Origin: Scandinavium hiltneri
Lineage (GTDB): Bacteria; Pseudomonadota; Gammaproteobacteria; Enterobacterales; Enterobacteriaceae
NCBI RefSeq assembly: GCF_024764835.1
Contig: NZ_JALIGE010000076.1
Location: 434,001-498,000, forward strand
Direction of reading: 5' to 3'
Length of the DNA: 64,000 nucleotides
Position 1 is the first letter of the stretch, and every line of letters starts with the position of its first letter. Shown one piece after another: positions 27,478 to 36,547 of this stretch. The notes beneath the pieces are model-generated. The model was given only the letters and a program-made list of their open reading frames with translations. It had not been told where the DNA came from and did not search any database. A program made the position numbers and the translations under genes.

Positions 27478-28911
27478 GTGCCACACTCTATTCTGGTGCT
27501 AGGTGCCAGCGGCTACATCGGCCAGCATCTGGTCACCGAACTGAGCGCGCGCGGGGCAACCGTGCGAGCGGCGGCACGTAACACGGATCGTCTGCAAAAG
27601 CTGGCGCTGCCCGGCGTCAGCTGTCATCACGTGGACCTCAACTGGCCGGAAGGCCTGCCTGCCCTGCTGGACGGGGTCGACACCGTTTATTTCCTGGTGC
27701 ACGGCATGGGCGAAGGCGGGAACTTCGTCGCCCACGAACGTCAGGTGGCGCTGAACGTACGCGATGCCCTGCGCCAGCAGCCAGTCAAACAAATTATCTT
27801 TTTGAGTTCGCTGCAGGCGCCGGAAAATGAACAGTCCGACCATTTACGCGCCCGCCAGATTACCGGCGAACTTCTGCGCGAAGCGGGCATTCCGGTAACT
27901 GAACTTCGGGCCGGGATTATCGTCGGCGCGGGCTCTGCCGCCTTCGAAGTGATGCGCGATATGGTTTACAACCTGCCGGTACTGACGCCGCCGCGCTGGG
28001 TGCGTTCCCGCACCACGCCCATCGCGCTGGAAAATTTACTCTATTACCTGGTGGAATTGCTTAATCACCCGACGGACAAGCACCGCGTGCTGGAAGCCGC
28101 CGGGCCTGACGAGCTGAGCTATCAGCAGCAATTCGAGCATTTTATGCGTATCAGCGGTCGCCATCGCCCGTTGATTCCCATTCCCTTCCCCACCCGCTGG
28201 ATTTCGGTATGGTTTCTTAACGTCATCACCTCTGTGCCGCCGACCACCGCCAAGGCGCTGATCCAGGGGCTGAAACACGATCTGCTGGCTGACGATCGCG
28301 AACTTCGGGCACTGATCCCGCAGACGCTTATCTCTTTTGACGAAGCGGTGAAGCGCACGCTGAAAGAAGAAGAGCAGCTGATGAACTCCAGCGACTGGGG
28401 CTACGACGCCCAGGCTTTCGCCCGCTGGCGGCCAGAATATGGGTATTTTCCAAAGCAGGCGGGCTGCACCATCAGTACCTCCGCCAGCCTTGACGCGTTA
28501 TGGCAGGTCGCCAACCAGCTCGGCGGCAAAGAGCGCTATTTCTTCGGCAATATTCTGTGGGATATTCGCGCTGCGATGGACCGAGTGTTGGGACATAAAC
28601 TGGCCAAAGGCCGCCCGGAACGTGAGATGCTGAAAACCGGTGACGCGGTGGATAGCTGGAAAGTGATCATCGTTGAAGCGCAAAAACAGCTTTCTCTGCT
28701 GTTCGGCATGAAAGCGCCAGGCCTCGGACGCCTCACCTTCAGCATGAAGGATAAAGGCGACCATCGTGAAATCGACGTTCGCGCCTGGTGGCATCCGCAC
28801 GGTATGCCAGGCTTATTCTATTGGCTGCTGATGATCCCCGCACATCTGTTCATTTTTCGGGGTATGGCGAAGCGCATTGCCAGGCTCGCCGAAGAAATCA
28901 CGCACAAATAG
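27478..28911 (+). CDS. ybjT: NAD(P)-binding SDR-family protein with DUF2867 domain
   Basis: A 477-residue protein with an N-terminal Rossmann fold (VLGASGYIGQHL) of the atypical SDR/NmrA type and a C-terminal DUF2867 domain (about residues 330-470) ending in a hydrophobic stretch PGLFYWLLMIPAHLFIFRG that may anchor it to the membrane. Function is unknown. GTG start, with AAGGAGCG at good spacing. It is probably co-transcribed with ltaE. Confidence 0.93.
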   Translation: MPHSILVLGASGYIGQHLVTELSARGATVRAAARNTDRLQKLALPGVSCHHVDLNWPEGLPALLDGVDTVYFLVHGMGEGGNFVAHERQVALNVRDALRQQPVKQIIFLSSLQAPENEQSDHLRARQITGELLREAGIPVTELRAGIIVGAGSAAFEVMRDMVYNLPVLTPPRWVRSRTTPIALENLLYYLVELLNHPTDKHRVLEAAGPDELSYQQQFEHFMRISGRHRPLIPIPFPTRWISVWFLNVITSVPPTTAKALIQGLKHDLLADDRELRALIPQTLISFDEAVKRTLKEEEQLMNSSDWGYDAQAFARWRPEYGYFPKQAGCTISTSASLDALWQVANQLGGKERYFFGNILWDIRAAMDRVLGHKLAKGRPEREMLKTGDAVDSWKVIIVEAQKQLSLLFGMKAPGLGRLTFSMKDKGDHREIDVRAWWHPHGMPGLFYWLLMIPAHLFIFRGMAKRIARLAEEITHK

Positions 28912-29007
28912 ACGTAACGGGAATTTTTCTTCGTAGTTTCCCATTGCAACTCAGCGTAATTCACGGAAAAATGCGCACGAAATTCTTTTCAGACACAGTG
29001 GATTGAT

Positions 29008-30021
29008 ATGAAGGTACTGGTCACCGGAGCCACCAGCGGTTTAGGCCGTAATGCGGTGGAATATCTGCGCCGTAAAGGCATCAGCGTCAGAGCAACCGGT
29101 CGCAATGAAGCGATGGGCCGCCTGTTGGAGAAGATGGGCGCGGAATTTGTGCATGCCGATCTGACCGAGCTGGTCTCTTCCCAGGCAAAAGTGATGCTCG
29201 CCGGGATCGATACGCTGTGGCACTGCTCCAGTTTCACGTCTCCGTGGGGCACGCAGGAAGCCTTCGATTTAGCCAACGTGCGCGCCACGCGCCGTCTGGG
29301 CGAATGGGCCGTTGCCTGGGGTGTGCGCAACTTTATTCATATCTCGTCGCCGTCGCTGTACTTTGATTATCACCATCATCGTGACATCAAAGAAGAGTTC
29401 CGCCCGCAGCGTTTTGCCAATGAATTTGCCCGCAGCAAAGCCGCTGGCGAAGAGGTCATTAACCTGCTGGCTCAGGCGAACCCGAATACCCGTTTCACGG
29501 TACTGCGCCCGCAAAGTCTGTTTGGCCCGCACGATAAAGTGTTCATTCCGCGTCTGGCGCAGATGATGCACCACTACGGCAGCGTGCTGCTGCCGCGTGG
29601 CGGCAATGCGCAGGTGGACATGACCTACTACGAAAACGCGGTACATGCGATGTGGCTGGCGAGCCAGCCGCTGTGTGATTCCCTGCCTTCCGGTCGCATC
29701 TACAACATCACCAACGGCGAGCCGCGCAGCCTGAAAAGCATCGTGCAGAAGCTTATCGACGAGCTGGATATTCAGTGCCGCATCCGCTCGGTGCCCTATC
29801 CGATGCTGGATATGGTCGCCCGCAGCATGGAAAAATTCGGCAACAAGGCGGCAAAAGAGCCGTCGTTCACCCACTATGGCGTGTCGAAGCTGAACTTTGA
29901 CTTCACGCTGGACATCAGCCGTGCTGAAAAAGAGCTCGGCTATCAGCCCATCGTGACGCTGGATCAAGGCATTGTGGAAACCGCCCACTGGCTGAAAGAT
30001 CACGGCAAACTACCGCGCTAA
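29008..30021 (+). CDS. ybjS: NAD-dependent epimerase/dehydratase-family protein YbjS
   Basis: A 337-residue extended SDR protein of uncertain substrate. The nucleotide-binding VTGATSGLGRNAVEYL is at the N-terminus; SSPSLYFDYH and the downstream RSKAAGEE replace the classical YxxxK catalytic region, so activity is uncertain. The C-terminal half resembles 3-beta-hydroxysteroid dehydrogenase/epimerase folds. It is the last gene of the backbone before the type II secretion island; in E. coli amiD would follow directly. Confidence 0.92.
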   Translation: MKVLVTGATSGLGRNAVEYLRRKGISVRATGRNEAMGRLLEKMGAEFVHADLTELVSSQAKVMLAGIDTLWHCSSFTSPWGTQEAFDLANVRATRRLGEWAVAWGVRNFIHISSPSLYFDYHHHRDIKEEFRPQRFANEFARSKAAGEEVINLLAQANPNTRFTVLRPQSLFGPHDKVFIPRLAQMMHHYGSVLLPRGGNAQVDMTYYENAVHAMWLASQPLCDSLPSGRIYNITNGEPRSLKSIVQKLIDELDIQCRIRSVPYPMLDMVARSMEKFGNKAAKEPSFTHYGVSKLNFDFTLDISRAEKELGYQPIVTLDQGIVETAHWLKDHGKLPR

Positions 30022-30314
30022 ACCAGCCACATAAAGAGAAATGCGCTGGTTTACACTGAAACAGTTGGCCGTGGTTGATAACGATATCACCGGCTTTCCT
30101 GGTAGTGCTGGCACAACCCGGCACTTCCGCAGGAACCGCCACCAGTACACTTAATCACGTCCGTTTATTCATCTTCATATTCCTGATGTCTATATCGATT
30201 GATGTGAGATATTCTTAATTCCCTGCTGAACGCCCCTTGCAGACAGGAACCAAACCTTGCTACCCACTTCATTTTTTGAAGAAACATATTGGTATTTTCA
30301 AAAAATAAAATATA
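30022..30314. other. Left junction of the type II secretion island
   Basis: 293 bp between convergent ybjS and the transglycosylase gene. The sequence turns AT-rich toward 30314 (AAATAAAATATATTATTTTGG). No tRNA, direct repeat or integrase trace is seen, so the island boundary cannot be placed exactly. Confidence 0.5.
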
Positions 30315-30764
30315 TTATTTTGGCGCATTAGGTTTTATTTGTTGATATTTATTCCACACTTTTCGAGCGTATTTCATACGTTGCTTGTAACGGTCTTTTT
30401 TCAAACCTGCGTTATATGCACCCACCGCCTGCCAGTTATTCCCGTAAACATTAATCATGTCGGAGAGTATCGATGCGCCAACCATAATAGAAACACAAGG
30501 TTCATTCACCAGTCGTTTCTGGGTAATTCCACGTCGCGCCAGGGTTGGGAGATGTATGCTGTTTATTTGCATTAACCCAATGTCATGGGTGCCATCATTA
30601 TTTTTGTTAATTGCGTTTGGATTCATACCCGACTCTACCTGAGCAATTGCCAGCAATAGCCAGGGATCCACGTGGTGATCCTCCCCGGCTTTACTCCAAC
30701 AATTTGCCTGGGCACAGGTACTCATTGCAGCTAGCGCAATAATGATCCACTTGATTATTCTCAT
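30315..30764 (-). CDS. Periplasmic lytic transglycosylase (IagB/SLT type) of the T2SS island
   Basis: A 149-residue secreted enzyme of the SLT family. A signal peptide (MRIIKWIIIALAAMSTCAQA) precedes the catalytic domain: the Glu in LLLAIAQVESGMNPNAIN, then DIGLMQINSIHLPTL and GAYNAGLKKD. Such small transglycosylases accompany secretion and pilus machines and open peptidoglycan for assembly. AGGAG precedes the ATG; a longer upstream frame lacks a signal peptide. It is the distal gene of the gsp operon, separated from gspO by ~220 bp, so it may have its own promoter. Confidence 0.87.
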   Translation of the reverse strand: MRIIKWIIIALAAMSTCAQANCWSKAGEDHHVDPWLLLAIAQVESGMNPNAINKNNDGTHDIGLMQINSIHLPTLARRGITQKRLVNEPCVSIMVGASILSDMINVYGNNWQAVGAYNAGLKKDRYKQRMKYARKVWNKYQQIKPNAPK

Positions 30765-30983
30765 AATGGTTACTCCTGCACAGCCTCCTTTAATAGATAA
30801 ACGCAAGCCATGAGTCAGCTCACCGGGACTCATTCTCTTGCCACCGCGATGCAACTCAAATTATTTTCGGTATAAAAAATGTCTGTTATGGTCTTATTTC
30901 TGCAAACAGACTAACGTGCAAAATACAAAACGGGGATTGATTTCCCCACTAAAAAAAATGGCAAAAAATATTGACATTGATGA

Positions 30984-31784
30984 TCAAAGCCCTGAATCAG
31001 ACAACTGTAATATCAGTACCGTAAGCCCGGCCAGACTCAATCCCGGGCCAAATGGAATAACATTCAGTTCGCCAGATATTCGGCGACTACAGAAATAAAA
31101 AAGAATGCTACAGACTGCCGCAAAAAATACCAGAGTCGGTAACGCTTGCCAGCCGACCCAGGCTCCCAGTGCCGCCAGCAATTTAAAATCACCGTAGCCC
31201 AGACCTTCGCGCCGCGTGAGCAACAAAAAAAACCAATACAGCAGCCACAGGACAAGGTAACCAGCTACTGCGCCGTACAGGGCATCGACCAGTGGAAGCC
31301 GTCCAGTAATCGCACTCAGTAGCAGTCCGCCCCACAGCAATGGCTGAGTGATAGCATCCGGTAATAGCAGATGCCGCAGGTCGATAAGCGTCAACGGCAA
31401 CAAAGCACACCAGACTATCCACAATGATAGAAAGGCCTGCGGTGCGGGGAAGTACCAGCAACTGAGGGCAAAAAATAATAATGTCAGTCCTTCGGTCACC
31501 AGCAAACGTAACGGGATTGCAGTGTTGCAGTGCGCGCAACGCCCCCGCAAGAGGACCCAACTGAACAACGGGATATTTTCCCACCAGTTCAGCAAATGCA
31601 GGCATTGCGCGCAATGCGATGCAGGATACATCAGGCTATCCGTCGCCGCGTCTTCTGCCATGACTCTGGCGGGAAGTCGTTCAACCACCACGCCGAGAAA
31701 ACTGCCCAGAATAGCCCCGAGGATCCCACTCATGAGACAAAAAGCAATGGGGTATCCTTCACGCAATATCATCAGTGCACTCAT
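30984..31784 (-). CDS. gspO: Type IV prepilin peptidase / methylase GspO
   Basis: A 266-residue polytopic aspartyl protease that cleaves and N-methylates the pseudopilins GspG-K. The zinc-binding Cys pairs HCAQC and GRCAHC are present. Catalytic Asp residues lie in LIDLRHLLLPD and in GLGYGDFKLLAALGAW (the GxGD motif). About seven to eight hydrophobic segments follow the first GSFLGVVVERLP. The start overlaps gspM by 4 nt. It should process the five pseudopilins encoded upstream. Confidence 0.95.
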   Translation of the reverse strand: MSALMILREGYPIAFCLMSGILGAILGSFLGVVVERLPARVMAEDAATDSLMYPASHCAQCLHLLNWWENIPLFSWVLLRGRCAHCNTAIPLRLLVTEGLTLLFFALSCWYFPAPQAFLSLWIVWCALLPLTLIDLRHLLLPDAITQPLLWGGLLLSAITGRLPLVDALYGAVAGYLVLWLLYWFFLLLTRREGLGYGDFKLLAALGAWVGWQALPTLVFFAAVCSILFYFCSRRISGELNVIPFGPGLSLAGLTVLILQLSDSGL

Positions 31785-32266
31785 TTTTCGACTTTCCAGC
31801 TTAACTGAATCTCTGCTTTCACCTGCCGTGCAGAATCTACTGGCGTCAGGGTCAATTTTTGCACTTGCGCACCAGAAGAGAGGTTAATCTCCCTTAACCA
31901 GTCTCTTAATTGATTAATATCGATGTTAGCTATCCCGAAGCTCAGTGCTGTATTCTGTTGCTGCATATTTGATAACGGAATTTTTAATGCCCTGGCACTT
32001 ATCTCAACGAGCCTGGACACGTTCGCGGTTTTAAGTTTACGAACAGGAATATGTTTACTTTCAATTTCGTGACGCATCCAGTCCAGCGTTTCCTGCTGAC
32101 GCTTAAGCGTTAGTTGACTATTTTTATTCATCATCACTAAAGGTTGCCAGGCACCGAAGTAGAAAATGGCAACCCCGAGCACAGCCAGGCACAGCAGGAT
32201 TAACTTCCGTTCCCGCGGTTGATATTGCTGCCAGCGGGCCTTCATTTTTTGCAAGGTCGCATTCAT
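31781..32266 (-). CDS. gspM: Type II secretion inner-membrane platform protein GspM
   Basis: A 161-residue bitopic protein. The cytoplasmic N-terminus (WQQYQPRERKL) precedes a single helix LILLCLAVLGVAIFYFGAW and a ferredoxin-like periplasmic domain. It binds GspL to hold the GspE ATPase at the membrane. The call rests on layout, size and operon position as much as sequence. It overlaps gspL and gspO by 4 nt each. Confidence 0.88.
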   Translation of the reverse strand: MNATLQKMKARWQQYQPRERKLILLCLAVLGVAIFYFGAWQPLVMMNKNSQLTLKRQQETLDWMRHEIESKHIPVRKLKTANVSRLVEISARALKIPLSNMQQQNTALSFGIANIDINQLRDWLREINLSSGAQVQKLTLTPVDSARQVKAEIQLSWKVEK

Positions 32267-33405
32267 TTTACCGTTCCTGTGATGAGAGCCGTCCAGGGAG
32301 CTTTCACCGAGACAGGCTGTAGGGTGAAAGTAAATTTTTCGCGGCTTTTATCGACAAATTCCTGTAACGTCTGCTGCTGTTGCGCCTGTACTAACAGAGT
32401 GATGCGACCACCTTCTGCATTATACTCAAGCGAATTCACCCGCAGTCCGGAAACCGTCTGCTTCAGGTTGTCCAGATCGTCCAGTTGCATGAAAACATCT
32501 TTTTTCTCTTTTTTTACATTCTGCCCGAAATAATATTTGAGATTACTCTGGTGCTTCAGACGCGGAAAGTGATGCTGATAAAGCTGGACTATCTCTTCCT
32601 GTAAATGATTTTCCTGCTGAATTAACAGCCATGCAGTAAACGCCCGTGGCAACAATAAACTGCCGCAAACCAGTGCGACAGCACCTGCCAGCCACCAGCG
32701 CCATCCCTTTGTTCCCCCTTTTTCCGCGCGGAAATCAAACGCACCATGCAGCAGATTAGCGTTGCACTGTTTCCACTGTGGCTGGATTAGCTGAAGCGGA
32801 TGTTGCCAGTCATGAGACTCACTGACAGTGACCCCTTCCGGCATCACGCCGTAAGCACATATCCTTTGCTCCGCGTTTTGCTGTAATAGCCACGGCAGAA
32901 GCGCAGCATCACTGTTGCAGGCGCTAAAAGAAGAAAAACGCAGCCAGTAATTTTCCTCCAGCGCAACTGCCGTACAACCCGCGGTGGTTTCTGGCAGCAG
33001 GATGGCATCAGGTAATGCCTGAATAACCGTCAGTCCCGCCTGTTGGCACTGATCTAACCAAAATTGCAGGCGATCGGCCACGACAGCCACAGCATCGACT
33101 TCACTGCCTTTTTTGCGCAAAACTGTCCAGTGCAATGTATCCACATCACCGATCAGCGTCTCTTCTGCCAGCCATGAAAAAGGGATCGACTGGGCACCTA
33201 AGGTCTTTTTGGGTAATGAAAAATGCCGGAATACCATGTCACTGGCGGGCAATAACAAACATACCCGTGATGCCAGCGCATGAGTACTCAGCTTGTGTAG
33301 CTCACTTTCCCCCGCCAGCGTGTCAATCTGCGAACTGCCGGACTCACACCACCATATTTTTTCGTCCCTGAGGGAATCGGGACGAATAAAAAGCACTTGT
33401 TTCAT
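32263..33405 (-). CDS. gspL: Type II secretion platform protein GspL
   Basis: A 380-residue bitopic protein. An actin-like cytoplasmic domain (residues 1-240) contacts GspE, followed by one helix (LAGAVALVCGSLLLPRAFTAWL) and a periplasmic ferredoxin-like domain. The motifs VCLLLPASDMVFRHFSLP and LGAQSIPFSWLAEE fit the family. A gap of 15 nt follows gspK; gspM overlaps by 4 nt. Confidence 0.9.
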   Translation of the reverse strand: MKQVLFIRPDSLRDEKIWWCESGSSQIDTLAGESELHKLSTHALASRVCLLLPASDMVFRHFSLPKKTLGAQSIPFSWLAEETLIGDVDTLHWTVLRKKGSEVDAVAVVADRLQFWLDQCQQAGLTVIQALPDAILLPETTAGCTAVALEENYWLRFSSFSACNSDAALLPWLLQQNAEQRICAYGVMPEGVTVSESHDWQHPLQLIQPQWKQCNANLLHGAFDFRAEKGGTKGWRWWLAGAVALVCGSLLLPRAFTAWLLIQQENHLQEEIVQLYQHHFPRLKHQSNLKYYFGQNVKKEKKDVFMQLDDLDNLKQTVSGLRVNSLEYNAEGGRITLLVQAQQQQTLQEFVDKSREKFTFTLQPVSVKAPWTALITGTVK

Positions 33406-33420
33406 AAATATGACTTTTCG

Positions 33421-34557
33421 TTATTCAATCATGCGGTAACGACGCTGCCAGACCTTAATATCGCCTGTGGCACTGTCGAGATGTAATTGGGTGACAACAC
33501 GTAGCGTTAAATCATCAGTCGTCCCGGTACTGTTCACCGTAAAATATTGGCTATTGATACCGATGAACTCACGGCCTTGTGCCAGACTCTCTTTTTTCAC
33601 CGGAAACTGTTCCTCGGCTTGTGTTTCAAAGGCATCGACATTCGCCCAACCTGATTCAGGCCGGGCATTGATCAGCCGGATCGCATCCTCTTTCGTCAGG
33701 ACGCCAGCAAACAGTGCCGAGAGCAGCGGCGCCTGCTCTGCTGTCAGGGTATTGATATTCACTTTGTTGGTGCTGTCAGGTAATGCGCAGAGCAGTTGAC
33801 TCACCTTTGCCCAGCTATTGACCGGAAAGGCCGGCAACAGACGCAGTTCATTTAAGGTCCGCATCACCTGGTTGGCCGGTAAAGAGCGGGCGTTTATCGC
33901 GTTCCAGGCATCACTTTCCTGCCCTCCTTGTTCCGTCGTCTCATCAGGATCCAGATAGTCCAGCAGTTGTGTGTAGACGTTTTCAGCCGTGATGCCGCTC
34001 ATTCCCGCCTCTTCCAGCAACTTTTCCAGTATCTGCTGTTTCGCAAGCTTGTCTTGTCCGCTGCCGATGGCCGCAACCGGCTCAGCAGGGGTCGTTGCGG
34101 TGGATGTTGCTGTTGTCGTTGTCGCTGTCTCTGTCGCCGCCGCAGTTGTCTTTTCCGTTTCTGCGGTTGTGGTCGCGGGTGTTGTTGCTGAATCTGCTGC
34201 TGCGTCCTGCTCATCCGCAATCAGACTGTTAACGTTGAAACAGTTCTGCGCATCCACAATCTGGCTCTCAACCCGATAATGTTCTCCGCGCGTGTCAACT
34301 GGCTCCTGCCAGCGCCCCTCGGGGGCGAGGGCTTTGTCCCCACCCGCACCATTATCCAGCAGTAATTGTTTGATAGTCGGTACCTGCGCATGTATAGCCC
34401 AACGCAACTGTTGCTGGCTGGTCTGATAACGGACTTTTTGCAGATTCCGACTGAACTGCTGGCTGATACGCACTGCCAACACCGACATCAGCACCAATAA
34501 AATCAGCACCACCAACAGTGCAACACCACGTTGTTTTGGTCGCCTGGGTGATGTCAT
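33421..34557 (-). CDS. gspK: Minor pseudopilin GspK with Thr/Ala-rich insertion
   Basis: A 378-residue tip pseudopilin. The prepilin site is KQRG/VALLVVLILL; as is normal for GspK, the +5 Glu is absent. The globular domain has QNCFNVNSL and NINTLTAEQAPLL, typical of the family, and metal-binding acidic residues. Around residues 110-160 there is a long low-complexity run of Thr, Ala and Glu, which makes the protein longer than usual (about 320-330). It overlaps gspJ by 4 nt. Confidence 0.92.
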   Translation of the reverse strand: MTSPRRPKQRGVALLVVLILLVLMSVLAVRISQQFSRNLQKVRYQTSQQQLRWAIHAQVPTIKQLLLDNGAGGDKALAPEGRWQEPVDTRGEHYRVESQIVDAQNCFNVNSLIADEQDAAADSATTPATTTAETEKTTAAATETATTTTATSTATTPAEPVAAIGSGQDKLAKQQILEKLLEEAGMSGITAENVYTQLLDYLDPDETTEQGGQESDAWNAINARSLPANQVMRTLNELRLLPAFPVNSWAKVSQLLCALPDSTNKVNINTLTAEQAPLLSALFAGVLTKEDAIRLINARPESGWANVDAFETQAEEQFPVKKESLAQGREFIGINSQYFTVNSTGTTDDLTLRVVTQLHLDSATGDIKVWQRRYRMIE

Positions 34558-35237
34558 GGCTGGCCTCCGGTCGTCGTCGGTTGCACTTCTGTTGACGCAG
34601 GCGGCTGGGCGTCATCGGTTTGCGTATCCTGCGGCTGAGCGTCCCTTACCACGGAGCCCGCGGCTGACACGTCCATGTTGCCCGGCGTCAGAAAAACCCA
34701 ACGCCAGATTTCGCCATTCTCCATGGTCAATTCCAGCTCTGTGCCTTCCGGAAGCTGTGCAGCATCACTCCATTCCTTGTGCCATCCCTGCTGATAAAAA
34801 CGCCACTCAGCCGCTTTCACTTTATTGAGGACAGGCACTTCGTCAGGAGCATTTTTTTCTGATGCATCAATGGCGGGCCACACCGTGCGCCACAACTGCA
34901 TGTCGTGAAGACGCCAGCCGATGCGTTCGAGCTGTAACCGCCCACTGATACCGCTGAGGGTGGTGAACTCCAGTCCTTCGTCGTCGTAAACAAAAGTGGA
35001 GCCAGGCTCCGCACGCGGTGCACGAGGCAGCAACTGAAAGAAATCACGCTCCAGAAGGTTGTAAGTACGTTGTAACTGGTTAAGTTCGTCAGCACGTTGG
35101 TTGGTCGCCGTGGTGGTCCGCATCGCGCCATCGAGAATTTGCCAGGCCAACAGGCTAATAACCGCAAACACCGTCAGCGCAATCATCACTTCCAGCAGCG
35201 TGAAACCACGCTGTTTTTCATGGTGTCGCATCTTCAT
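34554..35237 (-). CDS. gspJ: Minor pseudopilin GspJ
   Basis: A 227-residue pseudopilin with prepilin site KQRG/FTLLEVMIALTVFAV. It forms the tip complex with GspI and GspK; the WxxY-type core (ERIGWRLHDMQLWRTVWPA) fits GspJ. The C-terminal ~35 residues are a Gln/Asp/Thr/Pro-rich tail beyond the folded domain. The start overlaps the end of gspI by 20 nt; a second ATG two codons in is an alternative. Confidence 0.92.
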   Translation of the reverse strand: MKMRHHEKQRGFTLLEVMIALTVFAVISLLAWQILDGAMRTTTATNQRADELNQLQRTYNLLERDFFQLLPRAPRAEPGSTFVYDDEGLEFTTLSGISGRLQLERIGWRLHDMQLWRTVWPAIDASEKNAPDEVPVLNKVKAAEWRFYQQGWHKEWSDAAQLPEGTELELTMENGEIWRWVFLTPGNMDVSAAGSVVRDAQPQDTQTDDAQPPASTEVQPTTTGGQP

Positions 35238-35613
35238 CTTCTCTTAGCACAGGGGAATGCACCCGTAACGTGATAACAGGCTGGGCTTCATCGCCTTCTG
35301 AGATGACAACCTCATTGGCAAAACCCTGCTCACCGGTATCGACACGCTGTTCACGCCAGTGCCACTTGCGCCCCCCCATCATTTCATCCCCTTCCTGCGC
35401 CTCGTCAGGAAAATCGCTTCCAGTCAACGCCGCTTCCGCCAACCGGTTTTCTGCCAGCCAACTGGCCTGCAGTGAGTCACCCAACGTGTGAGTAAAGCGA
35501 ACGTTCAGCGAGACAGAATTCATCAGCGCCAACGCGGCAGTGGCGAAAATCGCCAGCGCAACCATCACTTCAAGCAATGTCATGCCCTGCTGCTTACGGT
35601 GGCGATTACTCAT
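35218..35613 (-). CDS. gspI: Minor pseudopilin GspI
   Basis: A 131-residue pseudopilin with prepilin site KQQG/MTLLEVMVALAIFA. The Met at +1 is uncommon but tolerated in GspI. WLAENRLAEAAL is the family's conserved patch after the long helix. It nucleates the tip complex with GspJ and GspK. It overlaps gspH by 8 nt and gspJ by 20 nt. Confidence 0.93.
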   Translation of the reverse strand: MSNRHRKQQGMTLLEVMVALAIFATAALALMNSVSLNVRFTHTLGDSLQASWLAENRLAEAALTGSDFPDEAQEGDEMMGGRKWHWREQRVDTGEQGFANEVVISEGDEAQPVITLRVHSPVLREDEDATP

Positions 35614-36088
35614 CGTTTTCTACCTTTACCGGGGATGCACCTTGCGAAATCACGCGGAAACGGTGCTGCTTATCGATACTTTGCAACATCAACGTAAAAC
35701 GGCCCATTTCACCATCCGGCAGAAAAATAATTTGCGGGTCAGCATCGAGTGTCGCCGCCAGGCGCTGGGGTGTGAGCAAGACATGCATTCCTTGCGGAAA
35801 TTCGCCTTGCGTCTCTATTCTTCCCGCTGTTAACGGTACCCAATAGGTCTGGTCATTTTTGTAGCGAGCTATTACCAACTGATAATGCTGGCTGGTTATT
35901 ACCAGTCCAAAAATATTTCCTTCCATCACGGCGCGATCGGAACCATATTCCACAAGGGATTTAAATTGTTGACCAAAGATATCCGGACCGCTTCGTGATG
36001 GTATTGTGGTCACCACTAGCATGGCGCTACTGGCAAAAATCACCAGTGCCAGAATCAATTCCAGCAACGTAAATCCACGTTGTTTCAT
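35606..36088 (-). CDS. gspH: Minor pseudopilin GspH
   Basis: A 160-residue pseudopilin with prepilin site KQRG/FTLLELILALVIFA. The remainder matches the GspH beta-sandwich region, e.g. RAVMEGNIFGLVI and IIFLPDGEMGRFTL. It links the tip complex to the GspG shaft. Its ATG overlaps the gspG stop by one base. Confidence 0.93.
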   Translation of the reverse strand: MKQRGFTLLELILALVIFASSAMLVVTTIPSRSGPDIFGQQFKSLVEYGSDRAVMEGNIFGLVITSQHYQLVIARYKNDQTYWVPLTAGRIETQGEFPQGMHVLLTPQRLAATLDADPQIIFLPDGEMGRFTLMLQSIDKQHRFRVISQGASPVKVENDE

Positions 36089-36540
36089 TATTTTTCTTTT
36101 TTATCCAGCGACCAGTTAGTAATATCATCGGCAGTATTTGCCTCACCATCCAGGCCCGTGGAGAAAACATCCACTGCACCGTGTTCACCTGGGCTGACTA
36201 ACAGATATTCGTTACCCCAGGGATCCGTTGGCAGTCGCCGAATATACCCGTCTGCACGATAATCATTCGGGATCGGGGCTATCTCTGGTTGAGTCACCAG
36301 TGCCTGTAATCCCTGATCAGTGGTTGGATAGCGATGGTTATCGAGTTTATACATGTCTAATGAACCCTCGAGAGCCACAATATCACTGACTGCTTTTTGC
36401 TTATCGGCGCGTTCTTTATTTCCCATCAGATTGGGTACCACCATACTGGCTAACACCCCGAGAATAACAATAACCACCATCAGTTCGAGTAAAGTAAAAC
36501 CTTGCTGATGTTTGACGTATAACTGACCTTTGTTTTGCAT
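36088..36540 (-). CDS. gspG: Major pseudopilin GspG
   Basis: A 150-residue main pseudopilus subunit with prepilin site HQQG/FTLLELMVVIVILGVLA. It contains family signatures DNHRYPTTDQGLQALV and LPTDPWGNEYL, and the calcium-loop region near STGLDGEANTADDI. The start used is the ATG giving MQNKGQLYV, 7 nt after gspF; the longer frame reads back into gspF and is rejected. Confidence 0.95.
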   Translation of the reverse strand: MQNKGQLYVKHQQGFTLLELMVVIVILGVLASMVVPNLMGNKERADKQKAVSDIVALEGSLDMYKLDNHRYPTTDQGLQALVTQPEIAPIPNDYRADGYIRRLPTDPWGNEYLLVSPGEHGAVDVFSTGLDGEANTADDITNWSLDKKEK

Positions 36541-36547
36541 AATTGAT

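Noticed and set aside
33928..34279. Plus-strand Cys/Arg- and Val-rich frames opposite gspK
   Set aside because: They are reverse translations of the Thr/Ala low-complexity stretch.
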